Positions 25,936 to 34,633 of a stretch of DNA of 64,000 bases are shown here, piece by piece. Within the stretch, counting starts at the first letter, position 1. The number at the start of each line of letters is the position of its first letter. Source of the DNA: an uncultured Flavobacteriaceae bacterium. Lineage in GTDB: Bacteria > Bacteroidota > Bacteroidia > Flavobacteriales > Flavobacteriaceae. The notes beneath the pieces are model-generated. The model had not been told where the DNA came from and searched no databases. It saw only the letters and a list, made by a program, of their open reading frames with translations. The stretch covers positions 21,986-85,985 of the forward strand of contig CAKZOO010000065.1 of assembly GCA_937136455.1 (NCBI GenBank), read 5' to 3'. The position numbers and the translations under genes were made by a program.

Positions 25936-26229
25936 TTATATTCGAATGCCTACCGGAAGCATTTCTTTGTAGCGTCTGTTTTTTCTTAAGAATAGTGCAA
26001 CCTCTGGACAGGTTGGAACCACTCTTAAATTCCGTTCTTGTATTTCATCGAGCACTGCAACAATGAATTGATCTCTAAACGATTTGCTGTTTACTTCTTG
26101 TGGAATAATGAGTTTTGTCAAAAATATCTTTCGTTCTTGAGCTGAATACTCAATCTTACATAACTGATTGTCAACTGTTGCTTCAAATTGTCTTAAAAAA
26201 CCATTGTCGGTGATCGTTAGATTGCTCAT
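25936..26229 (-). CDS. Small GNAT-like (Acetyltransf_CG-type) protein, degenerate
   Basis: I chose the ATG at 26229 (MSNLTITDNGFLRQF), giving 97 residues; in-frame ATGs at 26268 and an earlier start are possible but add an untypical hydrophobic leader. The end RVVPTCPEVALFLRKNRRYKEML matches the C-terminal signature of the small GCN5-related family PF14542/COG2388 (V-P-x-C-x-x-V-x-x-x-L-x-K-x-x-x-Y). The acetyl-CoA-binding loop, normally RGxGIA, is replaced by VNSKSFRDQ, so catalysis is doubtful. It is monocistronic, convergent with mtaB and divergent from the hydrolase. Role unknown. Confidence 0.65.
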   Translation of the reverse strand: MSNLTITDNGFLRQFEATVDNQLCKIEYSAQERKIFLTKLIIPQEVNSKSFRDQFIVAVLDEIQERNLRVVPTCPEVALFLRKNRRYKEMLPVGIRI

Positions 26230-26336
26230 ATGTTGTAATTTTAGAACACGAAAATTATTTGTGCTCATAATTAGTTTCCAAAAAAAGTAAGCTAATTTAG
26301 TTAAATAAATCATAATATCCTAACAATTAATAAGAT

Positions 26337-27005
26337 ATGAATTCACTTGAATCACAAAAACGAACAGTTTATTGTATTCCAGGTTTGAGTGCTTCTATAT
26401 CGATTTTTGAAAACTTACCCCAAAGTAAATCTATTGAGTACATTTTATTGGATCAAAAATTTCCATCAAAAGGAGAATCTTTCGACAATTATATCCAGCG
26501 TTGGTCAGATGAAATTAAGGTTGATAATGCTATTGTTATCGGCGTTTCTTTTGGAGGGATCATCGCTCAGGAGCTGTTAAAACACAAAGCTATCTCTAAA
26601 ATAATACTTGTATCTAGTGTTCGATCACCTAGAGACTATTCCCTAATGATGAAAGTATTTAAATCCATAAGGATCTATAAATTATTATTAACTAGGCTCC
26701 TTAAGAAGCTCAATAAGATTGAACACCATCCTAAAACAAATCGTCAGCATAAGATTAGTTCTATGCTTAAAAAGTATCTTCCATACAGAGATCCCTATTA
26801 TGTGAATTGGTCTGCAGAAAAAATCATCAACTGGATCCCTGCAGAGATATCAATTCCTGTGGTACAAATTCACGGAACTAAAGATGAAATCTTTCCATTT
26901 GCTAAAACAAAAAATGCCATCTCGATAAAAGATGGCACTCATGCGATGATTGTTACTAAGCGTAAATGGTTTGAAGAAAATCTTCTTAACTATCTAGTCG
27001 ATTAG
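26337..27005 (+). CDS. Small alpha/beta hydrolase
   Basis: This 222-residue protein has the alpha/beta-hydrolase landmarks: nucleophile elbow GVSFGG near residue 72 (serine nucleophile), an acidic residue in HGTKDEIFP near 182, and a histidine in DGTHAMI near 199, in the expected order. There is no signal peptide, so it is cytoplasmic. A lysine-rich insertion (about residues 100-140) forms the lid region. Substrate is unknown; it could be an esterase or thioesterase-like enzyme. Its stop overlaps that of the convergent TPR gene by 4 nt. Confidence 0.8.
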   Translation: MNSLESQKRTVYCIPGLSASISIFENLPQSKSIEYILLDQKFPSKGESFDNYIQRWSDEIKVDNAIVIGVSFGGIIAQELLKHKAISKIILVSSVRSPRDYSLMMKVFKSIRIYKLLLTRLLKKLNKIEHHPKTNRQHKISSMLKKYLPYRDPYYVNWSAEKIINWIPAEISIPVVQIHGTKDEIFPFAKTKNAISIKDGTHAMIVTKRKWFEENLLNYLVD

Positions 27006-27517
27006 ATTCTTTTGAGTTGTTGTTTCATCATTTTGATTTGATCTCCCAACATATTCTGTTTATCGAGCTTTTTAGCCTCAGCTAAAAGAGTTGTAGCTTC
27101 TCTTTTTCTTCTCTTTTGCATAGAGATACCAGCTAGACTCAATTTAGCCATAGCCATATCGTAATCCATATTTAATCCAAGTTTAACAGCCTTCTTAAAA
27201 TACTTTTCAGCTTTGGATAAATTTGTTTGTGAATTGATGATTCCATGCAAGTAATTGTAATACCCTTGTTGTTTGCTTGTCAAAGCTGCCTCAGGGTTCT
27301 TAATTTTGTTTAACCAGCGTTCAGTACCTGCAAGATCTTGTTTTCTCATTCTAAGAAAAGCCATTAGAAGAATTTCATTTCTAAAATAGAGGAATATAAA
27401 GATCGTTGAAAGCAGCACTAAAAAGATTCCGTTGCCGATTTCTCCTTCGATAAATTGATAAACGGCATAAGCGTTTATAGCTGCAGTAATAATGAGTTTG
27501 ATGATTTTATGAAACAT
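27002..27517 (-). CDS. Membrane-anchored TPR-like protein
   Basis: With the ATG at 27517 the product has 171 residues. Two hydrophobic segments (about residues 6-24 and 29-46) anchor the N-terminus. The rest is helical and tetratricopeptide-like, with AEKYFKKAVKLGLNMDYDMAMAKLSLAGISM following the usual A-x-x-x-F/Y-x-x-A-L pattern. Longer upstream starts would extend through the promoter and are unlikely. It may serve as a protein-protein scaffold at the inner membrane; no specific function can be given. It is divergent from rpmH. Confidence 0.7.
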   Translation of the reverse strand: MFHKIIKLIITAAINAYAVYQFIEGEIGNGIFLVLLSTIFIFLYFRNEILLMAFLRMRKQDLAGTERWLNKIKNPEAALTSKQQGYYNYLHGIINSQTNLSKAEKYFKKAVKLGLNMDYDMAMAKLSLAGISMQKRRKREATTLLAEAKKLDKQNMLGDQIKMMKQQLKRI

Positions 27518-27569
27518 ATGAATTGTTTTAGGAATGTGAGCTTTATGAAGCTCATGTTCTAATGAGATG

Positions 27570-27577
27570 CAAAAGTA
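27570..27577 (-). promoter_or_regulatory. Promoter -7 element of the TPR gene
   Basis: Minus-strand TACTTTTG matches TAnnTTTG. The leader between it and the ATG at 27517 includes a small hairpin, GAGCTT-TATG-AAGCTC. Confidence 0.5.
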
Positions 27578-27611
27578 ATAAAAACAATTAAAAATATTTT
27601 TTATTTTAGTC

Positions 27612-27641
27612 TTGTTAAAGCAAAAAGTCTTTGTATATTTG
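27612..27641 (+). promoter_or_regulatory. Promoter of rpmH
   Basis: TTG (27612-27614) and TATATTTG (27634-27641) have a 19-nt gap and match the Bacteroidota consensus. The sequence GCGCCC follows the -7 element. The L34 ATG is at 27702, giving a leader of roughly 55 nt. Confidence 0.7.
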
Positions 27642-27701
27642 CGCCCAGCTTTTGAGCATGGAATCGAAAGCATAAACATTTAGTTATAAAAATTAAGCTC
27701 A

Positions 27702-27860
27702 ATGAAAAGAACATACCAGCCATCAAAGAGAAAAAGAAAGAACAAACACGGTTTTAGAGAACGTATGGCTTCTGCTAACGGAAGAAAGGTGCTTGCTCGT
27801 AGAAGAGCAAAAGGAAGAAAGAAATTAACTGTATCTTCTGAATTGAGACATAAGAAATAA
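27702..27860 (+). CDS. rpmH: 50S ribosomal protein L34
   Basis: This 52-residue, very basic protein begins [18 protein letters not shown] and continues [19 protein letters not shown], the unmistakable L34 pattern. It lies in the 23S rRNA-binding core of the large subunit. In many bacteria rpmH is followed by rnpA and sits next to dnaA; here it stands alone between its own promoter and a strong terminator, followed by carB. The gene is easily missed because of its length. Confidence 0.97.
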   Translation: MKRTYQPSKRKRKNKHGFRERMASANGRKVLARRRAKGRKKLTVSSELRHKK

Positions 27861-27882
27861 TGATCGAAACGTTATTTAATAT

Positions 27883-27918
27883 AGGTGTTACTTTTTTATA
27901 AGTAACACCTTTTTTTTT
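27883..27918 (+). terminator. Intrinsic terminator of rpmH
   Basis: AGGTGTTACTT (27883-27893) and AAGTAACACCT (27900-27910) form an 11-bp perfect stem with a 6-nt loop, followed by a run of nine T. The carB promoter region (TATATTTTG) lies immediately after. Confidence 0.92.
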
Positions 27919-27950
27919 ATATTTTGCAAAACACTTAAGACTTACACACA

Positions 27951-30803
27951 ATGCCTAAAAGAAACGATTTAAACTGCATCTTAATTATTGGATCTGGACC
28001 TATTATTATTGGACAAGCCTGTGAATTTGACTATTCTGGTTCTCAGTCGCTTAGATCCCTCAGAGAAGATGGCATTGAAACCGTTTTAATCAATTCCAAC
28101 CCTGCAACGATCATGACGGACCCATCGATGGCTGATCATGTTTATCTAAAGCCTTTAACGACTAAATCTATTATAGAGGTTTTAGAAGCGCATCCACAAA
28201 TCGATGCGGTACTACCAACAATGGGTGGTCAAACTGCACTTAACTTGTGTATTGAAGCAGATGAAAAAGGAATCTGGAATGATTTTGGAGTTGAAATTAT
28301 AGGAGTAGATATCGATGCTATCAATATTACTGAAGATCGTGAGCAGTTTAGAAAACTCATGGAAAAGATCGGTATAGGAATGGCTCCTCAAGCGACCGCA
28401 ACTTCCTTTTTAGAAGGAAAAGAAATCGCTCAGAGATTCGGTTTTCCACTGGTAATTCGTTCATCGTTTACACTCGGTGGAGCAGGAGCTTCGATCGTAT
28501 ATGATCCAAAGGATTTTGATGAACTTCTTTCAAGAGCGCTTGAAATTTCACCGATTCACGAGGTAATGATTGATAAAGCCCTCATGGGGTGGAAGGAATA
28601 CGAATTAGAGCTTTTACGCGATAAGAATGACAATGTGGTGATTATCTGTACCATCGAAAATATGGATCCTATGGGAATTCATACTGGTGATTCTATTACA
28701 GTAGCACCAGCAATGACCCTTTCAGATCGTACCTTCCAAAAGATGAGAGATATGGCCATAAAGATGATGCGCTCTATCGGAGATTTCGCGGGTGGATGTA
28801 ATGTTCAATTTGCAGTAAGTCCTGACGACCAGGAAGATATTATTGCTATTGAGATCAACCCAAGGGTATCTCGTTCTTCGGCCTTAGCATCTAAAGCAAC
28901 AGGTTATCCTATTGCTAAAATTGCTTCTAAATTGGCAATTGGTTATCACTTAGATGAATTAGACAATCAAATTACTAAGTCGACTTCAGCATATTTTGAG
29001 CCAACACTTGACTATGTGATTGTTAAGATTCCACGATGGAACTTTGATAAATTTGAAGGATCTGATCGTACACTTGGTCTACAGATGAAGTCAGTAGGAG
29101 AGGTGATGGGAATTGGAAGATCATTCCAAGAAGCTTTACACAAAGCAACTCAATCGCTTGAAATCAAAAGAAATGGTTTAGGAGCTGATGGTAAAGGATA
29201 TAAGGATTACGATCAAATCATTGAAAAACTTACAATTCCAAGTTGGGATCGTGTATTTGTGATCTACGATGCAATTCAACTCGGAATTCCACTAACAAGA
29301 ATCCACGAAATCACAAAGATTGATATGTGGTTCTTAAAGCAATACGAGGAATTATACGCTTTAGAAAAGGAAATTTCAAACTACAGTTTAGAAAGTCTAC
29401 CAAAACCTTTACTATTAGAAGCAAAACAAAAAGGATTTGCCGATCGTCAGATCGCTCATATGGTTGATTGCTTAGAATCTGAAGTATACAACAAAAGAGA
29501 AGAACTCAATATCAACAGAGTATTTAAATTAGTAGATACTTGTGCTGCAGAGTTTAAAGCGATGACGCCATACTATTACTCTACTTTTGAGTCAGATGTA
29601 CAAACAGCTGATGGAGATCGCTATACGGCAAATGACTCAATCGTTACCGATAAGAAAAAGATTGTAGTATTAGGATCAGGACCTAATAGAATTGGCCAAG
29701 GAATCGAATTTGATTACTGTTGTGTACACGGGGTCTTAGCTGCAGCTGAATGTGGCTACGAAACTATCATGATCAACTGTAACCCAGAAACGGTCTCTAC
29801 CGACTTTGATACCGCTGATAAACTTTATTTTGAGCCTGTATTCTGGGAGCATATCTACGATATCATCAAGCATGAAAAACCCGAAGGGGTCATTGTGCAG
29901 CTCGGTGGTCAAACGGCTCTTAAGCTCGCTGAGAAGTTAGATAAATACGGTATTAAAATTATCGGTACTAGCTTTCAAGCACTCGATTTAGCAGAGGATA
30001 GAGGAAGTTTTTCTACGCTGCTTAGAGAAAACAATATACCATTTCCTGAGTTTGGTGTTGCTGAAACTGCAGATGAAGCCTTAGCTTTAGCTGATAAATT
30101 AGATTTCCCATTACTTGTTAGACCTTCTTATGTATTAGGGGGACAAGGAATGAAGATTGTAATCAATAAAGAAGAGTTGGAAAAACACGTCGTTGATTTA
30201 TTGCGTAAGATTCCAAATAACAAATTACTTCTCGATCACTATTTAGATGGTGCTATCGAAGCTGAAGCAGATGCCATCTGTGATGGTGAAGATGTTTACA
30301 TCATCGGAATTATGGAACATATTGAACCATGTGGTATCCACTCTGGAGATTCTAATGCAACACTTCCTCCATTTAACCTAGGAGAATTTGTAATTCAACA
30401 GATTAAAGATCACACTAAGAAAATTGCCTTAGCATTAAATACCGTTGGTCTTATCAATATCCAATTCGCAATTAAAGATGATAAAGTATACATCATCGAG
30501 GCGAATCCAAGAGCATCGAGAACAGTTCCATTTATTGCAAAGGCTTATAAGGAGCCTTATGTAAACTACGCGACTAAAGTAATGCTTGGAGAAAAGAAAG
30601 TTAAAGACTTTAATTTCAATCCTCAATTAGACGGATACGCGATTAAGCAGCCCGTATTCTCATTTAATAAGTTCCCTAATGTCAACAAGAACTTAGGACC
30701 AGAGATGAAGAGTACAGGAGAGAGTATCCTCTTTATCGACAGTTTAAAAGACGATCAATTTTATGAGCTCTATCACAGAAGAAAAATGTATTTGAGCAAA
30801 TAG
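27951..30803 (+). CDS. carB: Carbamoyl-phosphate synthase large subunit, lacking the allosteric domain
   Basis: This 950-residue subunit makes carbamoyl phosphate for pyrimidine and arginine synthesis from bicarbonate, ammonia and ATP. It has the two homologous ATP-grasp halves: SGPIIIGQACEFDYSG near residue 15 and SGPNRIGQGIEFDYCC near 575, with ATP-grasp centres around EVMIDKALMGWKEYELE and LLDHYLDGAIEAEADA. The oligomerisation region lies between. It ends shortly after GPEMKSTGE, where E. coli CarB (1073 residues) continues into the MGS-like allosteric domain, so the UMP/ornithine-binding domain is absent. carA is not adjacent. It has its own transcription unit with a terminator at 30823-30850. 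Confidence 0.95.
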   Translation: MPKRNDLNCILIIGSGPIIIGQACEFDYSGSQSLRSLREDGIETVLINSNPATIMTDPSMADHVYLKPLTTKSIIEVLEAHPQIDAVLPTMGGQTALNLCIEADEKGIWNDFGVEIIGVDIDAINITEDREQFRKLMEKIGIGMAPQATATSFLEGKEIAQRFGFPLVIRSSFTLGGAGASIVYDPKDFDELLSRALEISPIHEVMIDKALMGWKEYELELLRDKNDNVVIICTIENMDPMGIHTGDSITVAPAMTLSDRTFQKMRDMAIKMMRSIGDFAGGCNVQFAVSPDDQEDIIAIEINPRVSRSSALASKATGYPIAKIASKLAIGYHLDELDNQITKSTSAYFEPTLDYVIVKIPRWNFDKFEGSDRTLGLQMKSVGEVMGIGRSFQEALHKATQSLEIKRNGLGADGKGYKDYDQIIEKLTIPSWDRVFVIYDAIQLGIPLTRIHEITKIDMWFLKQYEELYALEKEISNYSLESLPKPLLLEAKQKGFADRQIAHMVDCLESEVYNKREELNINRVFKLVDTCAAEFKAMTPYYYSTFESDVQTADGDRYTANDSIVTDKKKIVVLGSGPNRIGQGIEFDYCCVHGVLAAAECGYETIMINCNPETVSTDFDTADKLYFEPVFWEHIYDIIKHEKPEGVIVQLGGQTALKLAEKLDKYGIKIIGTSFQALDLAEDRGSFSTLLRENNIPFPEFGVAETADEALALADKLDFPLLVRPSYVLGGQGMKIVINKEELEKHVVDLLRKIPNNKLLLDHYLDGAIEAEADAICDGEDVYIIGIMEHIEPCGIHSGDSNATLPPFNLGEFVIQQIKDHTKKIALALNTVGLINIQFAIKDDKVYIIEANPRASRTVPFIAKAYKEPYVNYATKVMLGEKKVKDFNFNPQLDGYAIKQPVFSFNKFPNVNKNLGPEMKSTGESILFIDSLKDDQFYELYHRRKMYLSK

Positions 30804-30822
30804 TAAATGAATATATGATAAG

Positions 30823-30850
30823 AAAAGGTGCTGAAATAGCTCCTTTTTTT
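30823..30850 (+). terminator. Intrinsic terminator of carB
   Basis: AAAAGG-T-GCT and AGC-T-CCTTTT pair with a single T-T mismatch around a short GAAAT loop, followed by T residues. It lies 20 nt past the carB stop. Confidence 0.7.
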
Positions 30851-30915
30851 ATGTTTTAAAGTTTTTATTCGGTTATGAATGCTCTTTTTTAGAACTTAGT
30901 AAAATAAATTATAAT

Positions 30916-32253
30916 ATGGAGTATTTAGAGATTGTAATATCGGCTGTAAGTTTATTTTTAATTGTGTTTGTTTTATTTAAAATAAACAAAAAAGATTCTA
31001 GCTCAATTAAAGAGGATATAGGTGAATTGCTAAGAGGAGAGTTGAAAGAAAATAGAATTGAATTATCATCCGCTTTAAAGGAAAATAGAGAAGAGCTTTC
31101 TGATGGGTTGGATAAGTTGACTAAAAAACTAGAAGATAAACTTGTTCAAATAAATGAGGGTTTAAATAAGAATGCAAAAGATAATAGAGAAGAACTCCAA
31201 AAATCATTAAAAGATTTTAGCGATGTGTTTAGTAAAAACGTCAAAGATTTTAACGATCTACAGAAACAAAAATTTGATGTTATGGCAACTAAACAAGATG
31301 AATTAGTGAAATCTACTGAGTTGAAATTAGAAAAAATGAGGGTGACTGTTGATGAAAAACTTCACAAAACACTAGAAGAACGTTTAGGACAATCTTTTAA
31401 AATAGTAAGTGAACGTCTAGAAGCAGTTCAAAAAGGTTTAGGAGAAATGCAAAATCTAGCGAATGGAGTAGGTGATTTGAAAAAAGTTTTAAGCAATGTT
31501 AAGACAAGGGGAGTGCTCGGGGAAATACAACTTGGTAATATCTTAGAACAAATAATGGCTCCTGAGCAATATGAGGCGAATGTTAAAACGAAACATGGTT
31601 CAAATGATCATGTCGAGTTTGCTATCAAATTACCAGGTAAAGATGATCATGGAAAACAAGTGTATCTACCTATTGACGCTAAATTTCCTCAAGAAAACTA
31701 TGTGAGATTACAATCAGCCTACGACGAAGGTGATCCAGTGGCTGTTGATGCTGCAAATCGAGCTTTAATGCAAAGTATTAAAAAGTTTGCTAAAGACATT
31801 CGAGATAAATATATAGATCCACCCTATACTACAGATTTTGGAATTATGTTTTTACCAATCGAAGGATTGTTTGCAGAAGTAGTACGTCAACCAGAATTAG
31901 TGTCGTTTTTACAAAGAGAATACAAGATTATAATCACAGGACCAACCACTCTAGCGGCAATGTTAAACAGTTTGCAGATGGGCTTTAAAACCTTAGCGAT
32001 ACAAAAAAGAAGCAGTGAAGTATGGCAAATTCTCGGAGCAGTTAAAACAGAATTTGGAAAATTTGGTGGTGTATTAGAAAAGGCACAAAAGAAAATAAAT
32101 GAAGCAAATAAGGAATTAGATAATTTAGTAGGAACAAGGACAAGAATGATGATCTCTAAGTTAAAAAAAGTTGAACAACTTCCTAGTTCTGAATCCATGA
32201 ATCTACTAGATGAAACAATAGAAAGTGAAAATGAAGAGGATGAATTGAATTGA
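30916..32253 (+). CDS. rmuC: RmuC-family DNA recombination protein
   Basis: This 445-residue protein begins with a transmembrane helix (residues 2-23), then a long coiled coil (about 30-195) with repeated ENREEL-type units. The nuclease-like RmuC domain follows, with VKTRGVLGEIQLGNILEQI near residue 195, the core LPIDAKFPQENY near 255, and ITGPTTLAAMLNSLQMGF near 340. RmuC limits recombination at inverted repeats and is thought to be a membrane-associated nuclease. Length and order are normal. It stands between carB and a toxin-antitoxin pair with no operon partner. Confidence 0.9.
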   Translation: MEYLEIVISAVSLFLIVFVLFKINKKDSSSIKEDIGELLRGELKENRIELSSALKENREELSDGLDKLTKKLEDKLVQINEGLNKNAKDNREELQKSLKDFSDVFSKNVKDFNDLQKQKFDVMATKQDELVKSTELKLEKMRVTVDEKLHKTLEERLGQSFKIVSERLEAVQKGLGEMQNLANGVGDLKKVLSNVKTRGVLGEIQLGNILEQIMAPEQYEANVKTKHGSNDHVEFAIKLPGKDDHGKQVYLPIDAKFPQENYVRLQSAYDEGDPVAVDAANRALMQSIKKFAKDIRDKYIDPPYTTDFGIMFLPIEGLFAEVVRQPELVSFLQREYKIIITGPTTLAAMLNSLQMGFKTLAIQKRSSEVWQILGAVKTEFGKFGGVLEKAQKKINEANKELDNLVGTRTRMMISKLKKVEQLPSSESMNLLDETIESENEEDELN

Positions 32254-32269
32254 TTTGAATATAACATAG

Positions 32270-32301
32270 AATTTAATAATACCGTTAATCAATATTAAAT
32301 T
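32270..32301. promoter_or_regulatory. Inverted repeat upstream of the toxin-antitoxin pair
   Basis: AATTTAAT (32270-32277) and ATTAAATT (32294-32301) are an exact 8-bp inverted repeat with a 16-nt spacer, 45 nt upstream of the antitoxin ATG. It could be an operator for autorepression, but such AT-only repeats arise easily by chance in this genome. Confidence 0.3.
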
Positions 32302-32345
32302 GAGGAGATAATACAAATGGTATCTTTACAATAAATAAAGTTATT

Positions 32346-32582
32346 ATGGATTTGAAGGAGGAATTAAAATGGATACACAGTGAAATTGATAAATTAGAAG
32401 ACCCAAAATTTATCGAGACTCTTAAGAATATATTGAAAAACAATAGAAAAGAGTCAAATAAGCGTATAAGTATTAGGCAATACAATGCTGAAATTGATAA
32501 TTCAATATCTCAGATTGAATCAGGTCAAACACTTACTCATCAACAGGTGGAAGAGAACCTTAAAAAATGGGGAAAAGAATAA
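32346..32582 (+). CDS. Antitoxin-like protein of a RelE/ParE module
   Basis: This 78-residue, charged, helical protein ends with RQYNAEIDNSISQIESGQ and TLTHQQVEENLKKW. Its YNxEID-x-A/S-I-x-x-x-E-x-G-x-x-x-x-H-x-x-V pattern is seen in many Bacteroidota antitoxins paired with RelE/ParE toxins. It probably neutralises the downstream toxin by wrapping around it and may repress the operon, although no clear DNA-binding fold is visible in the N-terminal part (DLKEELKWIHSEIDKL). The toxin ATG lies 16 nt before the end of this gene, a typical toxin-antitoxin overlap. Confidence 0.75.
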   Translation: MDLKEELKWIHSEIDKLEDPKFIETLKNILKNNRKESNKRISIRQYNAEIDNSISQIESGQTLTHQQVEENLKKWGKE

Positions 32583-32869
32583 TCTGGACTCAACAAGCTG
32601 TTTCAGAACTTTACGAAGCCTTTTTATCTTTATACAAACAATCGAAATCCATTGAAATTTCCAAAAGAATCACAACTGAAATTTACAATTCTACTTCTGA
32701 TTTAGCATTCAATCCCAAGATGTATAAAATAGATTCTCTAAAATTAAATAACAGAGGGACTATTAGAGCTTATGAAAAGCATACTTATAGGATATCCTAT
32801 ATGATTGATCAGAACTCAATATATATACTAAGGGTTCGTTATGCAAGAAAGGAACCTTTGACCTTCTAA
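32567..32869 (+). CDS. RelE/ParE-family toxin
   Basis: This 100-residue basic protein has the RelE/ParE profile: IIWTQQAVSELYEAFLSL at the start, a helical middle, then a beta-rich end with RGTIRAYEKHTYRISYMID and IYILRVRYARKEPL. The arginine and tyrosine-rich C-terminal strands carry the usual active-site residues of mRNA interferases, but ParE-like gyrase inhibitors share the fold, so the target is undecided. It overlaps the antitoxin gene by 16 nt. The convergent btuD gene ends 5 nt later. Confidence 0.8.
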   Translation: MGKRIIWTQQAVSELYEAFLSLYKQSKSIEISKRITTEIYNSTSDLAFNPKMYKIDSLKLNNRGTIRAYEKHTYRISYMIDQNSIYILRVRYARKEPLTF

Positions 32870-32873
32870 TACT

Positions 32874-33626
32874 TCAAATCGCTGAGAATGTATTTAACTT
32901 TGGATTATAGACCACCATTTCTGATGGAAAAATACGCTGGAAGACTTCTTTATCGATTAAATTTTGAGGCGTATCAAAATGGTGTTCATCTTTGAGTAAT
33001 ACCAGCATTTGATCACTTAATTCTATCGCTCTTTCAATTTCATGAGTGGATAGAATAATGCATTTCTGGTAATTATGAGCTAGGTTGGAAAGAATTTTAA
33101 ACAGGTTTATTTTGTGGTATAAATCTAAATGAGTGCTCGGTTCATCGAGTATGATATAAGGAGTATCTTGGGCAAAGGCTCTTGCGATTAATACTTTTTG
33201 ATACTGCCCATCGGAGAGCTCAAAACACTTTTGATCCTTATATTCTGATATTTCAAATAGAGCAAGTGCCTCATCGATAATTTGTTTGTCTTTATCGGTG
33301 AGTTTTCCGATCCAATTCAGGTAGGGATAGCGTCCCATTTGAACAAGCTCATAAACACTTAAGAATTTGTTTTCTTCACGTGAAGTATGTACGACACTTA
33401 TTAGTTTAGCGAGCTCTTTGTAGCTGATGCTCTCTATTAATTCACCTTCAATCGAAACAGATCCTTTGAGGCTTTGAATTTCACCACAAAGGGTTTTGAT
33501 CAGCGTTGATTTTCCAATTCCATTGATTCCAACAATGGTGTGTAAACAACCCAATTTGAATACGATATTCAATTCGCTAACCACAGTGGAGTTGTCATAG
33601 CCGATATGTAGGTTTTCTAACTTCAT
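32874..33626 (-). CDS. btuD: Cobalamin ABC importer, ATPase subunit
   Basis: This 250-residue ABC ATPase starts at the ATG at 33626, which overlaps the permease stop by one base (TAATG), indicating translational coupling. It has Walker A GINGIGKST near residue 37, Q-loop SVVHTS, signature ELSDGQYQK near 137, Walker B YIILDEPSTHLD near 156 and an H-loop STHE. The family is FecE/BtuD (iron-siderophore and B12 importers). The neighbouring B12 riboswitch and receptor argue for cobalamin. It is the last gene of the leftward btuF-btuC-btuD operon. Confidence 0.87.
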   Translation of the reverse strand: MKLENLHIGYDNSTVVSELNIVFKLGCLHTIVGINGIGKSTLIKTLCGEIQSLKGSVSIEGELIESISYKELAKLISVVHTSREENKFLSVYELVQMGRYPYLNWIGKLTDKDKQIIDEALALFEISEYKDQKCFELSDGQYQKVLIARAFAQDTPYIILDEPSTHLDLYHKINLFKILSNLAHNYQKCIILSTHEIERAIELSDQMLVLLKDEHHFDTPQNLIDKEVFQRIFPSEMVVYNPKLNTFSAI

Positions 33627-34633
33627 TAAAATTGCATTTTCTTTTTGCGAATGAGTAACCAAATGACAATCGGTGCTCCAATGATGGATGTGATGGCGTT
33701 TATGGGTAAAACAGCACTGCTATAGGGTAGTTGTGATATGGTATCACAAATAAGCATGAACAAGGCCCCGCTGATCAGTGAAGCAGGGTAGAGGATTTTA
33801 TGATCAACGGTATTAAACCACAATCGACAAAGGTGTGGAATTGCCAATCCTAAAAAGGCGATTGGTCCTACAATTGCAGTACTACTACCAGCTAATAAGC
33901 CTGTGATCACAATGATTAAGATTCTAGATTTTTTAACTGAGACTCCTAGATTTTTGGCATTTGATTCACCTAATAACAATGCATTCAAAGGCTTGATTAA
34001 GGTGAGGCCTACAATAAATGAAAGTATTGATATTCCCACCAGAATACTCAAAGCTGTTGAATCAACTGCACCTAAGTTTCCTAAGGACCAATAGATAAAT
34101 TGTTGTAACTCTTCCTTAGAACTTAAAAAAGAGAGAACTGAAACAACCGCTGCTGTGATACTTCCAAACATGATTCCGATAATTAGTAGACTCATAGAAT
34201 CTTTTACTCGAAGAGCGATGGTGCCTACCAAACTCAAAACCAATAAACTTCCAATACTAGCCCCAACTGTCGTCACTAGGGTTGAAACATGTGAAATACC
34301 AAAAACTGATGCTCCCATAATAAGTAGCGCAACTCCCAAAGAGGCTCCTGAACTGATCCCCAATACAAAGGGTCCAGCAAGTGGATTTCTAAAAAGGGTT
34401 TGCATCAATAAACCACTTAAAGCTAATGAAGCACCTACAAATAATGCTGTAATAGCCTTTGGAATTCTATAAGACCACAGAATATATTCTAGACTCTTAT
34501 CCTTCATTGGGGTTCCCAACAATGATTTAAAACTATCCAAAAAGGGAATCTCCACTGAACCCAAGCTCAAATTGAGAACTAGAGCAGTCATCGTCAGCAG
34601 TGTGAGAATCGTAAATTTTTGAGATTTACTCAT
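33626..34633 (-). CDS. btuC: Cobalamin ABC importer, permease subunit
   Basis: This 335-residue, very hydrophobic protein belongs to the FecCD/BtuC permease family, expected to span the membrane ten times. Diagnostic stretches are YILWSYRIPKAITALFVGASLALSG near the start (broken by polar Arg/Pro), NPLAGPFVLGISSGASLG near residue 82, and the coupling region GPIAFLGLAIPHLCRLW near 255. It starts 8 nt inside btuF and ends one base into btuD. Members transport Fe-siderophores, heme or B12; linkage to the cobalamin riboswitch makes B12 most likely. Confidence 0.87.
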   Translation of the reverse strand: MSKSQKFTILTLLTMTALVLNLSLGSVEIPFLDSFKSLLGTPMKDKSLEYILWSYRIPKAITALFVGASLALSGLLMQTLFRNPLAGPFVLGISSGASLGVALLIMGASVFGISHVSTLVTTVGASIGSLLVLSLVGTIALRVKDSMSLLIIGIMFGSITAAVVSVLSFLSSKEELQQFIYWSLGNLGAVDSTALSILVGISILSFIVGLTLIKPLNALLLGESNAKNLGVSVKKSRILIIVITGLLAGSSTAIVGPIAFLGLAIPHLCRLWFNTVDHKILYPASLISGALFMLICDTISQLPYSSAVLPINAITSIIGAPIVIWLLIRKKKMQF

